Assembly (NCBI GenBank): GCA_937923745.1
Contig: CALDUO010000215.1
Span: 1-45,204 of the forward strand
Source: an uncultured Granulosicoccaceae bacterium
Lineage (GTDB): Bacteria; Pseudomonadota; Gammaproteobacteria; Granulosicoccales; Granulosicoccaceae
Direction of reading: 5' to 3'
Length of the DNA stretch: 45,204 nt
Translations under genes and position numbers: made by a program
Shown here: one piece after another, positions 34,801-42,392 of the stretch
How positions within the stretch are numbered: the first letter of the stretch is position 1
How the letters are laid out: each line of letters opens with the position of its first letter
The notes under the pieces: generated by a model
Database searches by the model: none
Told to the model about the DNA's origin: nothing
Seen by the model: the letters and a program-made list of their open reading frames with translations, nothing else

Positions 34801-34941
34801 CTCGAAAATGCTATTGAGCAGCGAAAAATGCTGCGTACCTTAAGCGCCAGCAAACAGCAGGATGTGGTGTTTAACAATGCGATTATCGATGGTGTTCTTA
34901 ATGAGATAGACGAACTCTATCGGTCGATAGAGGTGGGTTGA
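31837..34941 (+). CDS. membrane GGDEF-EAL c-di-GMP turnover protein with PAS and degenerate second GGDEF
   Basis: A 1034-residue inner-membrane signalling protein. Two membrane segments (about 7-25 and 149-170) enclose a periplasmic sensor. A PAS-like region follows (about 190-320), then a coiled-coil stretch and a GGDEF domain with an intact GGEEF at 426-430. The usual inhibitory RxxD site just before it is absent. A second GGDEF-like domain (about 560-735) has lost its signature (MGVTELIVVV). The C-terminal EAL domain has ETL at 774-776 with the catalytic Glu, NFS, EITES, DDFGTG at 895-900, the KID lysine and EGVE all kept, so it can probably hydrolyse c-di-GMP. It starts 22 bp after the giant-protein gene, suggesting control of that protein. 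Confidence 0.93.
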   Translation: MLNISPIVRLAIGVTLLASTVLLMLDHFGYIPNKAENDLASRKATAELLAVHATAMVNANQVSELQQSLAMLLTRNESMSSAALRLDSGDLLFTTGNHALHWKPTSDGRSTINHIVVPIFDGDNRWGAVEISYYDQQRSILSWLKSGSVGPLVLLMGLFGFLINWIFLKRALKELDPSAVVPERVSMALDILAEGLAMIDRSGRVVLTNTSLETTLGQSKSALVGTHLSALDWSECGVEASSEEAEQADAKKSAKRIEAPWDLILGSEIDPEPTQMSVTNAYGESVRFAVNAVAIRSGDGVLKGVVVTFDNVTDIEKKNVRLENVVKQLKVSKLEIERKKNELEVLATRDSLTGVLNRRSLFEGMQALTREAGASKKPLSCIMTDIDHFKKVNDNYGHATGDEVIVLMAQILTDNMDPTALVGRYGGEEFVVALPDTDESQAAIYAEKLRQLLYACESLPSGQAIRLSASFGVATDHTGLIPPGELVDNADKALYKAKESGRNRVVKLSDIDNVGPANTIEHDTGSTDNAPKADAASAVVKTVPADTEASGTSESDLGKDANAERDIVLADRISQGIERSKRLGTHVAVLSVSIEAMDVISGATGNAEAVKIIKGVIDRINGIIRTSDVVSAPSAPQGVSVSKMGVTELIVVVTDISDTKNITWIGKRVSEAVSAPIDYNGADINLDARIGISLFPGDGDYTQTLIANSRMALRDAKRADTRNSVVYYDENMNTSSEKLLLLENQLQKALGQDELFLVFQPMVNLATGKLSGFETLVRWNNPQYGLISPVQFIPIAEQSGLIRSIGLWIFENAARQLKKWRDNGHTDISISVNFSAIQIIQSDIFETVLGVVQRLQVPPEHITIEITESAIIDDLDTASEKIRAFQHAGFKIALDDFGTGYSSLVYLKRMSIDIVKIDRSFFIDYPSNQRDAAIVSAIITLSHNLGLKVVAEGVETDGQLAAIASMQCDTVQGYVFAAPLSRQQATNLLENAIEQRKMLRTLSASKQQDVVFNNAIIDGVLNEIDELYRSIEVG

Positions 34942-34984
34942 TACGCAGCCAGCCAACATTACGGCGTATAAGGCACCCTTTGAA

Positions 34985-35410
34985 TCAAATAGTTTTCAGA
35001 GATTCCAGGTAGGCTTGTTCATCGGGCAGTGTGTTGGCCACCTGCGCGTTCCATAACATCAAACCCAGCTTTTCCATCATCAAATGTTCGACATGATGGC
35101 CGTCCTGATACTTCAGTAGCAGTGCACGCGTTACCGCTTTTATACCCGCCGGACGGTCAGTGCCTACCTGTTCTCGCAGGGCGAGATGCATGCCCATATG
35201 CATAAACGGATTTTCTTCACCACCGTCGGTGCCAAAATCACGATCGGCAACATCTGCCGGATCATGGAGCAGGGCATGATATTCCGGGTGCTCATCAATG
35301 ACTGACACAATTTGTTTTTCGAGCGGCTCAAGCGGCTCACCGGCACGATGTTTTTTCCAGCTGTCAAAGAACATCTGTCGCGATTGTTGTCGGTTCTGAT
35401 TAAAAAACAT
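34985..35410 (-). CDS. DUF1841 family protein
   Basis: A 141-residue cytoplasmic protein typical of the DUF1841 family, with MFFNQNRQQSRQMFFDSWKK at the start, the central HPEYHALL and the ENPFMHMGMHLALREQ block. No function is known. It is the last gene of the leftward rnf run: its ATG overlaps the rnfE stop by one base (TAATG on the minus strand), so it is translated from the same message. In many proteobacteria DUF1841 genes sit near rnf, which suggests a link to the complex or its cofactors. It meets the GGDEF-EAL gene tail to tail across 43 bp containing a weak ATACGC/GCGTAT inverted repeat. Confidence 0.9.
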   Translation of the reverse strand: MFFNQNRQQSRQMFFDSWKKHRAGEPLEPLEKQIVSVIDEHPEYHALLHDPADVADRDFGTDGGEENPFMHMGMHLALREQVGTDRPAGIKAVTRALLLKYQDGHHVEHLMMEKLGLMLWNAQVANTLPDEQAYLESLKTI

Positions 35411-36111
35411 TAGTGATCCGTGGGTAGGGGTTTGACCAAGTCAGCCGCTGAGTCATCTTCGCGGGCTGTCTGCCGGTCATCGACGATATTTTTTAATGCC
35501 AACAGGAGCCCGAGGGTGATGAATGCACCGGGAGGTAACAGTGCAAACAGGAAAGGGTCATCAAAGTGCACGACTGTGATTGTCTGGATGTGGCCGAGCG
35601 CGCTGAACAGAGTGTCGGCGTCACGAAACAGTGTACCGTGGCCCAGTAACTCGCGACAGCCACCGAGTAAAACCAGCACTGCAAGAAACCCTGTGCCCTG
35701 TGCCAATGCATCCACGATAGAGAGACGAACCGGCTGCCGTGATGCGAAGCTTTCGGCACGGCCAACAATCATGCAATTGGTCACAATCAGTGGAATAAAA
35801 ATACCCAGCGTTTTATACAGCGGATTCAGAAAAGCCTGTAGGGATAGCTCAATCAGGGTAACCGCCGTGGCGATGATCAACACATAGACCAATAACCGGA
35901 TCTCATCCCTGAGCCAGTGTTTGACTAACGAGACGATAGTGCTGGAGACGAGTAGCGTGATCAGCGTGGCCAAACCGAGGCCAAGTCCGTTAACGGTTGT
36001 ATTGCTGACTGCGAGCAGTGGGCACAAGCCGAGTAGCTGTACCAGCCCGGGATTGTTATGCCAGAGCCCATCGGTCACAACCCGCCGCAGCGGTGGCGTA
36101 TTACTGCTCAT
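35410..36111 (-). CDS. rnfE: Rnf complex membrane subunit RnfE
   Basis: Integral membrane subunit of the Rnf (Rsx) complex, which couples electron transfer between NADH and ferredoxin to ion movement across the inner membrane. The 233-residue product has about six membrane segments and the shared RnfA/RnfE pattern: an N-terminal NNPGLVQLLGLCPLLAVS stretch and the central FIPLIVTNCMIVGRAE half-site whose cysteine, with the one in the GLCP loop, holds an intramembrane iron-sulphur site with RnfA. Length is normal. It overlaps rnfG by 11 bases and DUF1841 by 1. Confidence 0.96.
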   Translation of the reverse strand: MSSNTPPLRRVVTDGLWHNNPGLVQLLGLCPLLAVSNTTVNGLGLGLATLITLLVSSTIVSLVKHWLRDEIRLLVYVLIIATAVTLIELSLQAFLNPLYKTLGIFIPLIVTNCMIVGRAESFASRQPVRLSIVDALAQGTGFLAVLVLLGGCRELLGHGTLFRDADTLFSALGHIQTITVVHFDDPFLFALLPPGAFITLGLLLALKNIVDDRQTAREDDSAADLVKPLPTDH

Positions 36112-36811
36112 GAGTAAACTGACCTAACACATTTTGCCCAACATTATGCTGCACCGTGTCTTTGGTATCGTGAACGGGTGCTTCGCAGTTACTTTCGCAA
36201 AACACTGTGTCAACATGATTATCAAAAAAATGCAGTGCGCGATACACCGACCTGACCACAGCGCGTGGTGTGATGGTAGCACCGGTAAACTGATCAAAAT
36301 AGCCTCCGTCACGGCGAACCTGCCATTGATTGTCCGGCAACGCATCCATTGACAGGTTGTCGAATGATCGAATCCACGATGACCGGGGTAATTCAATATC
36401 ATCGCCAAGCCCTGGTGTTTCGCGGTGACTCAGCACTCTGACACCCAAAATATTACCTGCCACATCAATACCCACGAGGCTGATGATATTGCCGTTATAC
36501 CCATCGGGTGCCGTGACAGTCAGAACGGCTGCTGTTGGCCTGTTATTCAGACGGGCTCGCCAGATCTTTGCGGGTTGATCGGGTGCCAACGCAGGGTGTG
36601 TGAGTGTCACGGTGTCGTTGTGTATGGCATTATCGTACAAGGTAGGCGGGATAATCTCGTTCAGGCGCGCGGTGGTCGCAATGATTTCGCTGTGTGCAAT
36701 GCGTTCACGTGTGAGCTGATGCATAGCCGCAAGGCTGCTCGTGCAAACAAACGTAACGGCAGCAATGATCAGTGCGGTTTTTACACGCGGATCGGTCGTC
36801 AGCGTGTTCAT
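36101..36811 (-). CDS. rnfG: Rnf complex flavoprotein subunit RnfG
   Basis: Periplasm-facing subunit carrying a covalently bound FMN. One membrane segment (about residues 12-30) is followed by the FMN-binding domain; the attachment motif is TGATITPRAVV, with the acceptor threonine present. ATG 36811 gives a 4-base ATGA overlap with rnfD and 236 residues; the frame extends six codons further to 36829, which would overlap rnfD by 22 bases. The 4-base overlap fits the other junctions in this operon. Confidence 0.95.
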   Translation of the reverse strand: MNTLTTDPRVKTALIIAAVTFVCTSSLAAMHQLTRERIAHSEIIATTARLNEIIPPTLYDNAIHNDTVTLTHPALAPDQPAKIWRARLNNRPTAAVLTVTAPDGYNGNIISLVGIDVAGNILGVRVLSHRETPGLGDDIELPRSSWIRSFDNLSMDALPDNQWQVRRDGGYFDQFTGATITPRAVVRSVYRALHFFDNHVDTVFCESNCEAPVHDTKDTVQHNVGQNVLGQFTHEQ

Positions 36812-37749
36812 GTTGTTTTTGGCCGACAATAATAATCAATGAACGGCGCTGCCGAATTCATTAATAAAACAGCAAATGCAACGCCATCCGGCCAACTACT
36901 CCAGCGTCTTATCACGTAAATCAGCACCCCAATACCCGCCGCATAAATCAGCCTGCCGGTCGGACTGGTGGCGGCACTGACCGGATCGGTCGCGATAAAA
37001 AAAGCGCCCAACATTGCAGCTCCGGTAAAGCAAAGTGTCAGCGCATTGAGTCCCGAGTTAACGGTAAGCTGATCCAGGATACCCAAAAGTACCAGCGTAC
37101 CGAGGATAGTCAACGGTATGTGCCAGGTGATCATGCGAGTGACCAACAACCATACACCACCGACGAGAAAACCTGTATTGATCCACAGCCATTCGGATCC
37201 TGCCGATAGCGCGGTATTGGCAGTCATCAATGCAGTGTTGCGCAGTTGATCGAGCGGTGTGGGGCGAGTGATGCCGTCCCACAACGTGTCGTCAATGGTG
37301 CCGGGGCTCAGCAGGTATTGGAGCACAGCGTCGAGTTCGGACAGTCTGGCCGGGTCAGGCCACAATGACACGTCACGCGGAAACGACACCAACAAAAAGG
37401 CGTAACCGACCATGGCGGGATTAAAGGGATTAAAACCGATACCGCCATACACCTGTTTACCCAGCAGTATGGCGACTGCGGTGCCCATTAGTGTCAGATA
37501 CCACGGAAACAAAGGTGGCAACGCCAATGCCAACAACCAAGCGGTCAGTACGGCCGTGCAATCCTCAAGGGTATAACGGACGGGACGTCTCATCGCGATC
37601 AATACGACAGCCTCGACAATGACGGCACTCATTGCCGCAACGACGATATTCCACAGAACACCCACGCCAAAAAACCAGGTCATGATCAGCGTACCCGGAA
37701 TCAGTGCGAGCATCACACGATGCATAATCTGCGCAGTCGTCAGTGTCAT
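36808..37749 (-). CDS. rnfD: Rnf complex membrane subunit RnfD
   Basis: Multi-pass inner-membrane subunit (313 residues, about eight to ten membrane segments), related to NqrB. The block GAAMLGAFFIATDPVSAATS is typical. The expected covalent-FMN site, normally SGAT-like before PLD, reads TRPTPLD: the acceptor threonine remains but the residues before it differ. The gene overlaps rnfC by 4 bases and rnfG by 4, so all subunits are translationally coupled. Confidence 0.95.
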   Translation of the reverse strand: MTLTTAQIMHRVMLALIPGTLIMTWFFGVGVLWNIVVAAMSAVIVEAVVLIAMRRPVRYTLEDCTAVLTAWLLALALPPLFPWYLTLMGTAVAILLGKQVYGGIGFNPFNPAMVGYAFLLVSFPRDVSLWPDPARLSELDAVLQYLLSPGTIDDTLWDGITRPTPLDQLRNTALMTANTALSAGSEWLWINTGFLVGGVWLLVTRMITWHIPLTILGTLVLLGILDQLTVNSGLNALTLCFTGAAMLGAFFIATDPVSAATSPTGRLIYAAGIGVLIYVIRRWSSWPDGVAFAVLLMNSAAPFIDYYCRPKTT

Positions 37750-39125
37750 CCAGGGCTACCTTTTGCGCGCGACGCTTTAGCCCGTTTTATTGCATCCTGA
37801 ATGGCCGTGTGACGATCAGAGCCAGGCTTTCGGGTTTTGGCCAACTCTGTTTTACGTGCAGCGATACGCGCCGCTTTTTCCTGCTCACGTCGTTTTAGGC
37901 GCAGCTCACGAGCCGTGTAACGTTGGGCCGCGAGATCAGCGCGTGCCTCTCTTTCGCGGCTGTCGTCGAGCGCCACTTTTGCAACCCGAAACTGTGCTGT
38001 CAGTGGTATCTGGCTGGGACACACGACATCGCAGCAACCGCACTCGATACACTGATCAAGGTGAAAGCGTTGCAAATCATCGAGCATGATCTGCGAGTCG
38101 CGGGCGTACCAGTGTAGTTGTTGTGGTAACAGGTTGACCGGACACACATCGTTGCATTGACCACAACGAATACAACGACGTGCAGGGAGTGCCTCTGCGG
38201 GTTGATCAATAATCAGACAGTTGGTTTTGGCAGTGATGGTTTCGTCGATGCCGTGCATAGCCCGACCGGTCATCGGGCCGCCAACGGTGACTTCGTATTG
38301 TTTAAGGTTTGCAGAGTCTATTGTCGGTTCGACGCTAGTGATCACCTGTGTGATCGGTACGCCAAAAGCCACACGCACGTTACGTGGTGTGTCGATGGCA
38401 TTGCCCGCAACAGTGACAATGCGGCTGGTCTGACTCAACCCTTCACGCATCCACACCCCAAAAGCATGGGCAGTGGCTATGTTAAAACACAGCACACCAC
38501 AGTCGCGGGGTAAGCCATCGACAGGTACCTGACGGCCGGTCAGCACCCTGATCAATAACGACTCGCTGCCGGTGGGGTATCGTGGTTCAATGGTATGTAG
38601 TGTGATACCACGACGGTGAGCGAGTGCATGGCGCAGCAGTGAGATTTCAGTGGTGCGATGCGATTCGATACCGATCATCGCACGCATCACACCTGTGTGA
38701 TGTAACAGGTCTTCAATGCCATGAACAATAGCAGCCGCCGATTCACGGATCAGTGCCTGATCACACGCCATCATCGGCTCACATTCGGCTGCATTGATAA
38801 TCAGCGTATCAATGTTGCTGTGTTGTCCGCTGGCAATTTTACGCGCCAGCGAAAATCCGGCCCCACCCAAACCACACAGATGCTCAATGCCTGCCCGATC
38901 GGCGCTTGGTGACCGGGTGCCATTTATAGGGTCACCTAAACTCTTTAGTGGATCGGTGTCGTGTTGTCCGTCATGATTGATGACTGCGTCAGTATTGCTT
39001 CGGTGACGGTCGCTTTGGTGAGGGTTTGGTGGCAGTGATTGGGTCAGATCCAGAATGGGTAACAGGAGTGCCGGTGACTCATCCAGCGGTAGCGTCAATC
39101 CTCCCCGAAAACCGCGTGATTTCAT
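37746..39125 (-). CDS. rnfC: Rnf complex NADH-binding subunit RnfC, short N-terminal form
   Basis: Peripheral subunit that oxidises NADH through FMN and passes electrons to two 4Fe-4S clusters. The FMN/NADH loop GLGGAGFSLARK begins at residue 85, and the cluster motifs CIRCGQCNDVCP and CIECGCCDVVCP are intact, as is the basic C-terminal helix. In E. coli RsxC the GLGGAGF loop starts near residue 145. Here FRGGLTLPLDES is followed by a hydrophilic stretch without the usual QHIGAP, VGD and HAPTSG segments, so the lipoyl-like domain before the NADH site seems to be missing. The 459-residue length also lacks the long Ala-rich C-terminal repeats of the enteric protein. It overlaps rnfB and rnfD by 4 bases each. 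Confidence 0.93.
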   Translation of the reverse strand: MKSRGFRGGLTLPLDESPALLLPILDLTQSLPPNPHQSDRHRSNTDAVINHDGQHDTDPLKSLGDPINGTRSPSADRAGIEHLCGLGGAGFSLARKIASGQHSNIDTLIINAAECEPMMACDQALIRESAAAIVHGIEDLLHHTGVMRAMIGIESHRTTEISLLRHALAHRRGITLHTIEPRYPTGSESLLIRVLTGRQVPVDGLPRDCGVLCFNIATAHAFGVWMREGLSQTSRIVTVAGNAIDTPRNVRVAFGVPITQVITSVEPTIDSANLKQYEVTVGGPMTGRAMHGIDETITAKTNCLIIDQPAEALPARRCIRCGQCNDVCPVNLLPQQLHWYARDSQIMLDDLQRFHLDQCIECGCCDVVCPSQIPLTAQFRVAKVALDDSREREARADLAAQRYTARELRLKRREQEKAARIAARKTELAKTRKPGSDRHTAIQDAIKRAKASRAKGSPG

Positions 39126-39631
39126 GAGGTAGCCACTGAGCGTGTGACCGGTAGTAATGTGATGCAGTCAACCGGGCAGGGAGGCAGGCACAGCTCGCAC
39201 CCTGTGCATTCAGACGCAATGACAGTGTGCATGAATTTACCGGCACCCAGAATCGCATCGACCGGGCATGCATGAATACACAGCGTACAGCCTATGCAGG
39301 TCATCTCGTCAATGAACGCGACAGCATCCGGTTTGGTCTCACCAAAGGTGCTATTCAGCGGTATAACCTCGCGACCCAGTAAACCTGCCAGTTGTTCAAT
39401 CGTGTGCGTACCACCGGGTGGACACTGATTGATAGGTGCTTCATCTGCTGCAATCGCATCAGCATACGGTCGGCACCCGGGGTATCCGCATTGTGCGCAT
39501 TGGGTTTGTGGCAACAGACGGTTGATGGAGTCGGACAGAGTCTCGGTGTTATTGCCGGTGTGGTGATGGATAACCGACAACATGGCACCGATGGCCAATG
39601 CGAGACCGGTGATAACAAGAACAGCGATCAT
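39122..39631 (-). CDS. rnfB: Rnf complex iron-sulphur subunit RnfB
   Basis: Electron-entry subunit with one N-terminal membrane anchor (residues 1-20). It then has a CAQCGYPGCRPYADAI cluster-binding domain of the Fer4_7 type and two ferredoxin motifs, CIGCTLCIHACP and CTGCELCLPPCP. These clusters pass electrons to or from ferredoxin. Length (169) is close to the short enteric form. It begins directly after rnfA with no gap and overlaps rnfC by 4 bases. Confidence 0.96.
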   Translation of the reverse strand: MIAVLVITGLALAIGAMLSVIHHHTGNNTETLSDSINRLLPQTQCAQCGYPGCRPYADAIAADEAPINQCPPGGTHTIEQLAGLLGREVIPLNSTFGETKPDAVAFIDEMTCIGCTLCIHACPVDAILGAGKFMHTVIASECTGCELCLPPCPVDCITLLPVTRSVATS

Positions 39632-40216
39632 TCACGCAACCCCTGCGAAACCCATAAATGCCAGTGACATGATACCAGCGGTAATCAGGGCAATAGCGCT
39701 GCCGCGAAAGGGTTTGGGGACATCGGCTGCGTCCAGTCGTTCACGCATAGCTGAAAATAACACTAACACCAGCATAAAGCCGCAAGCTGCGCCAAAACCA
39801 TAAAACAGTGCCTGTTCAAAGTTATGGTTTTCGCGCGTGCTCAATAATGCAACACCGAGTACTGCGCAGTTGGTGGTAATCAGTGGCAGGTAAAGTCCGA
39901 GCACGGTGTGTAATATCGGGCTGTATCGGCGCATGACTATTTCAGTGAACTGCACAACGGCTGCAATAATCAGGATATACACAATGATGCGCAAGTACGC
40001 GGCATCAAGCGGCGCCAGAATATAGGTGTTGGCCAAAAAACTCAGCACAGAGGCTAACGTCAGCACGAATAGTGTGGCCAGCCCCATGCCCCAAGCACTC
40101 TCAAGCTTACGCGACACACCCATAAACGGACACAGCCCCAAGAAACGGGTGAGTACGAAGTTGTTAACAAATACTGTGCTGATCAGTATGAGCCACAGGC
40201 TGTCGCTGCTGGTCAC
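39632..40216 (-). CDS. rnfA: Rnf complex membrane subunit RnfA
   Basis: A 194-residue, six-segment inner-membrane protein, first gene of the rnf set. The signature segments are [18 protein letters not shown] at the start and [16 protein letters not shown] in the middle; their cysteines, with those of RnfE, hold an intramembrane iron-sulphur cluster. The start is only 4 bases past the metG stop, so the rnf genes are probably transcribed through metG. Gene order A-B-C-D-G-E is the standard gammaproteobacterial one. Confidence 0.97.
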   Translation of the reverse strand: MTSSDSLWLILISTVFVNNFVLTRFLGLCPFMGVSRKLESAWGMGLATLFVLTLASVLSFLANTYILAPLDAAYLRIIVYILIIAAVVQFTEIVMRRYSPILHTVLGLYLPLITTNCAVLGVALLSTRENHNFEQALFYGFGAACGFMLVLVLFSAMRERLDAADVPKPFRGSAIALITAGIMSLAFMGFAGVA

Positions 40217-40220
40217 CGGA

Positions 40221-42248
40221 TTACTTCACCCGCATTCCCGGCATGGCGCCATCATCGGGATGCAGAACAAAAAGATCTTTGCCGCCAGGACCTGCGGCGA
40301 GCACCATACCCTCCGATAGACCAAAGCGCATTTTGCGCGGTGCAAGATTCGCCACCATCACGGTCTGTTTGCCGACCAGATCCTCGGGTGCATAGGCCGA
40401 CTTGATACCGGCAAACACCTGCCGTGTTTCACCGCCGATATCGAGTGTCAATTGCAGCAGTTTGTCAGCGCCTTCCACATGTTCGGCCGCAGTGATTAAT
40501 GCGATGCGTAGATCAAGTTTATTGAAGTCGTCAAAACTGATTTCAGGTTTGATCGGGTCGTCGGCCAACGGACCTGTCGGTGCAGGTGTCGCCGGTGTGT
40601 CGTTGAGTGCTTTGGTGGCTTCAATGACACGATCAACGTTGTCTTGCTCCACGCGTGTCATCATTGGCTTGAACTTACCAATAGTGTGGTTCACCAGCGG
40701 TGACTCCAGTGCGTCGAGTGACAGTGGTGATTGCAGGAAGTCGGCGGTTTTGTCGGCCAGTGCCGGTAACACCGGTGACAGGTACGTCACGATGATCCTG
40801 AAATAATTCAGTGCGACGGTGCAGATATCCTGCACGGCTTGGCTTTGGCTGTCGTCTTTGATTTTGACCCACGGTTCAGCGTCGGCGATGTACACGTTGG
40901 CTTGCTCGGCGAGCAGCATAATTTCACGAATAGCCTTGCCGTACTCGCGGGTTTCGTAGTGATGCAGAATACTGTCACCGGCGGCAACCATTGCATCGTA
41001 GTCGGCTTGCCTGTCGGCCGGGAAAGTGGCCGACAGCTGGCTGTCGAAGCGTTTGGTCACAAACCCCGCACAACGGCTGGCAATGTTAACAACCTTGCCC
41101 ACGAGGTCGGCATTGACGCGCATGACAAAGTCGTCGAGGTTCAGGTTCAGGTCTACGACGCTGCTGTTGAGCTTTGCGGCAAGGTAGTAACGCAGGTACT
41201 CGGCGTCGAGGTGTTCCAGCCATGTCGCTGCACGAATGGAGGTGCCCCGGGACTTGGACATCTTGGCGTCGTCAACCATTAAAAAGCCGTGACAAAACAC
41301 GCCAGTGGGTTTGCGAAAGCCTGCACCTTCGAGCATGGCAGGCCAAAACAGGGTGTGAAAGTTGGCAATGTCTTTTCCGATGAAGTGATACAACTCGACA
41401 TCGGAGTCGGCTTTCCAGCTGCTGAGGTAGTCCATGCCGTCGGTGCGGTCACTGAGATTTTTGTGGCTGGCGATATAACCAATCGGTGCGTCCAGCCACA
41501 CATAAAAGTATTTGCCCGGCGCGTCGGGAATTTCAAAACCCCAGTAAGGCGCGTTACGCGAGATGTCCCAATCCTGTAACCCCTCGTCGAGCCACTCACG
41601 AATCTTATTGGCGATTTCGGGTTGTAAGGTGCCGCTGGTGGTCCACTCTCGCAGCATGTCGGTGTAGTCACTGAGTGCAAAAAAGTGTTGCTCGGAGTCG
41701 CGTAACTCCGGTGTGGCGCCCGAGACCACCGAGACAGGGTTGCCGAGTTCGGTGGCGTCGTAGGTTGCGCTGCACACTTCGCAGTTGTCGCCATACTGAT
41801 CGGCTGATTTGCAGTTTGGGCAGTCGCCTTTCACATAACGGTCTGGCAGAAACATGTTCTCTTTGGGATCGAACAGCTGTTTAATCGTGCGTTTGCGAAT
41901 AAGTCCGGCGTCATTCAGGCGGCCATAGATCAGTTCGGCGATTTCACGGTTTTCGTCGGAGTGGGTGGTGTGAAAGTTGTCGGGCGACAACAGAAAGCCC
42001 GCGATATCGCGCTCGTGATCAGCTTTGACCTGATCAATGAGTTCCTGTGGCGAAATACCCAGCTCGGCCGCCTTGAGCATGATGGGTGTGCCATGGGCGT
42101 CGTCTGCCCAGACCCACAGACACTCGTTTCCGCGGAGTCGCTGGTAACGCACCCAGATATCGGTTTGCACCTGTTCCATCAGGTGGCCAATATGCAGTGG
42201 ACCATTGGCATAGGGCAGGGCGGCTGTGACTAGAATTTTTCGACTCAT
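40221..42248 (-). CDS. metG: methionyl-tRNA synthetase
   Basis: Class I synthetase that charges elongator and initiator tRNA-Met. HIGH is LHIGH at residues 18-22, the zinc knuckle [17 protein letters not shown] follows, and KMSKSRGTS is the KMSKS loop. A C-terminal EMAP/OB-fold tRNA-binding domain ([15 protein letters not shown] to the end) makes it the long, dimeric bacterial form; 675 residues match E. coli. ATG 42248 is the start. It is divergent from mrp across 144 bp and leads into rnfA after 4 bp. Confidence 0.97.
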   Translation of the reverse strand: MSRKILVTAALPYANGPLHIGHLMEQVQTDIWVRYQRLRGNECLWVWADDAHGTPIMLKAAELGISPQELIDQVKADHERDIAGFLLSPDNFHTTHSDENREIAELIYGRLNDAGLIRKRTIKQLFDPKENMFLPDRYVKGDCPNCKSADQYGDNCEVCSATYDATELGNPVSVVSGATPELRDSEQHFFALSDYTDMLREWTTSGTLQPEIANKIREWLDEGLQDWDISRNAPYWGFEIPDAPGKYFYVWLDAPIGYIASHKNLSDRTDGMDYLSSWKADSDVELYHFIGKDIANFHTLFWPAMLEGAGFRKPTGVFCHGFLMVDDAKMSKSRGTSIRAATWLEHLDAEYLRYYLAAKLNSSVVDLNLNLDDFVMRVNADLVGKVVNIASRCAGFVTKRFDSQLSATFPADRQADYDAMVAAGDSILHHYETREYGKAIREIMLLAEQANVYIADAEPWVKIKDDSQSQAVQDICTVALNYFRIIVTYLSPVLPALADKTADFLQSPLSLDALESPLVNHTIGKFKPMMTRVEQDNVDRVIEATKALNDTPATPAPTGPLADDPIKPEISFDDFNKLDLRIALITAAEHVEGADKLLQLTLDIGGETRQVFAGIKSAYAPEDLVGKQTVMVANLAPRKMRFGLSEGMVLAAGPGGKDLFVLHPDDGAMPGMRVK

Positions 42249-42392
42249 GTGATCTGTTGCTTTTTTACTCGAATAGTAGGGTGATGGATATAGGGGTAAC
42301 GCGGTATCGCCCGGTGGGTGTAAACTAACGGTTTTACAGCCCGAAACCCGAAGTTTACCGCAAAGGGCGGTTATCCGAGCGATTCATACACC

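Noticed and set aside
37746-39125. rnfC as a pseudogene because of its short N-terminus
   Set aside because: The frame is intact, the start overlaps rnfB in the operon's usual way, and NADH and cluster motifs are conserved.
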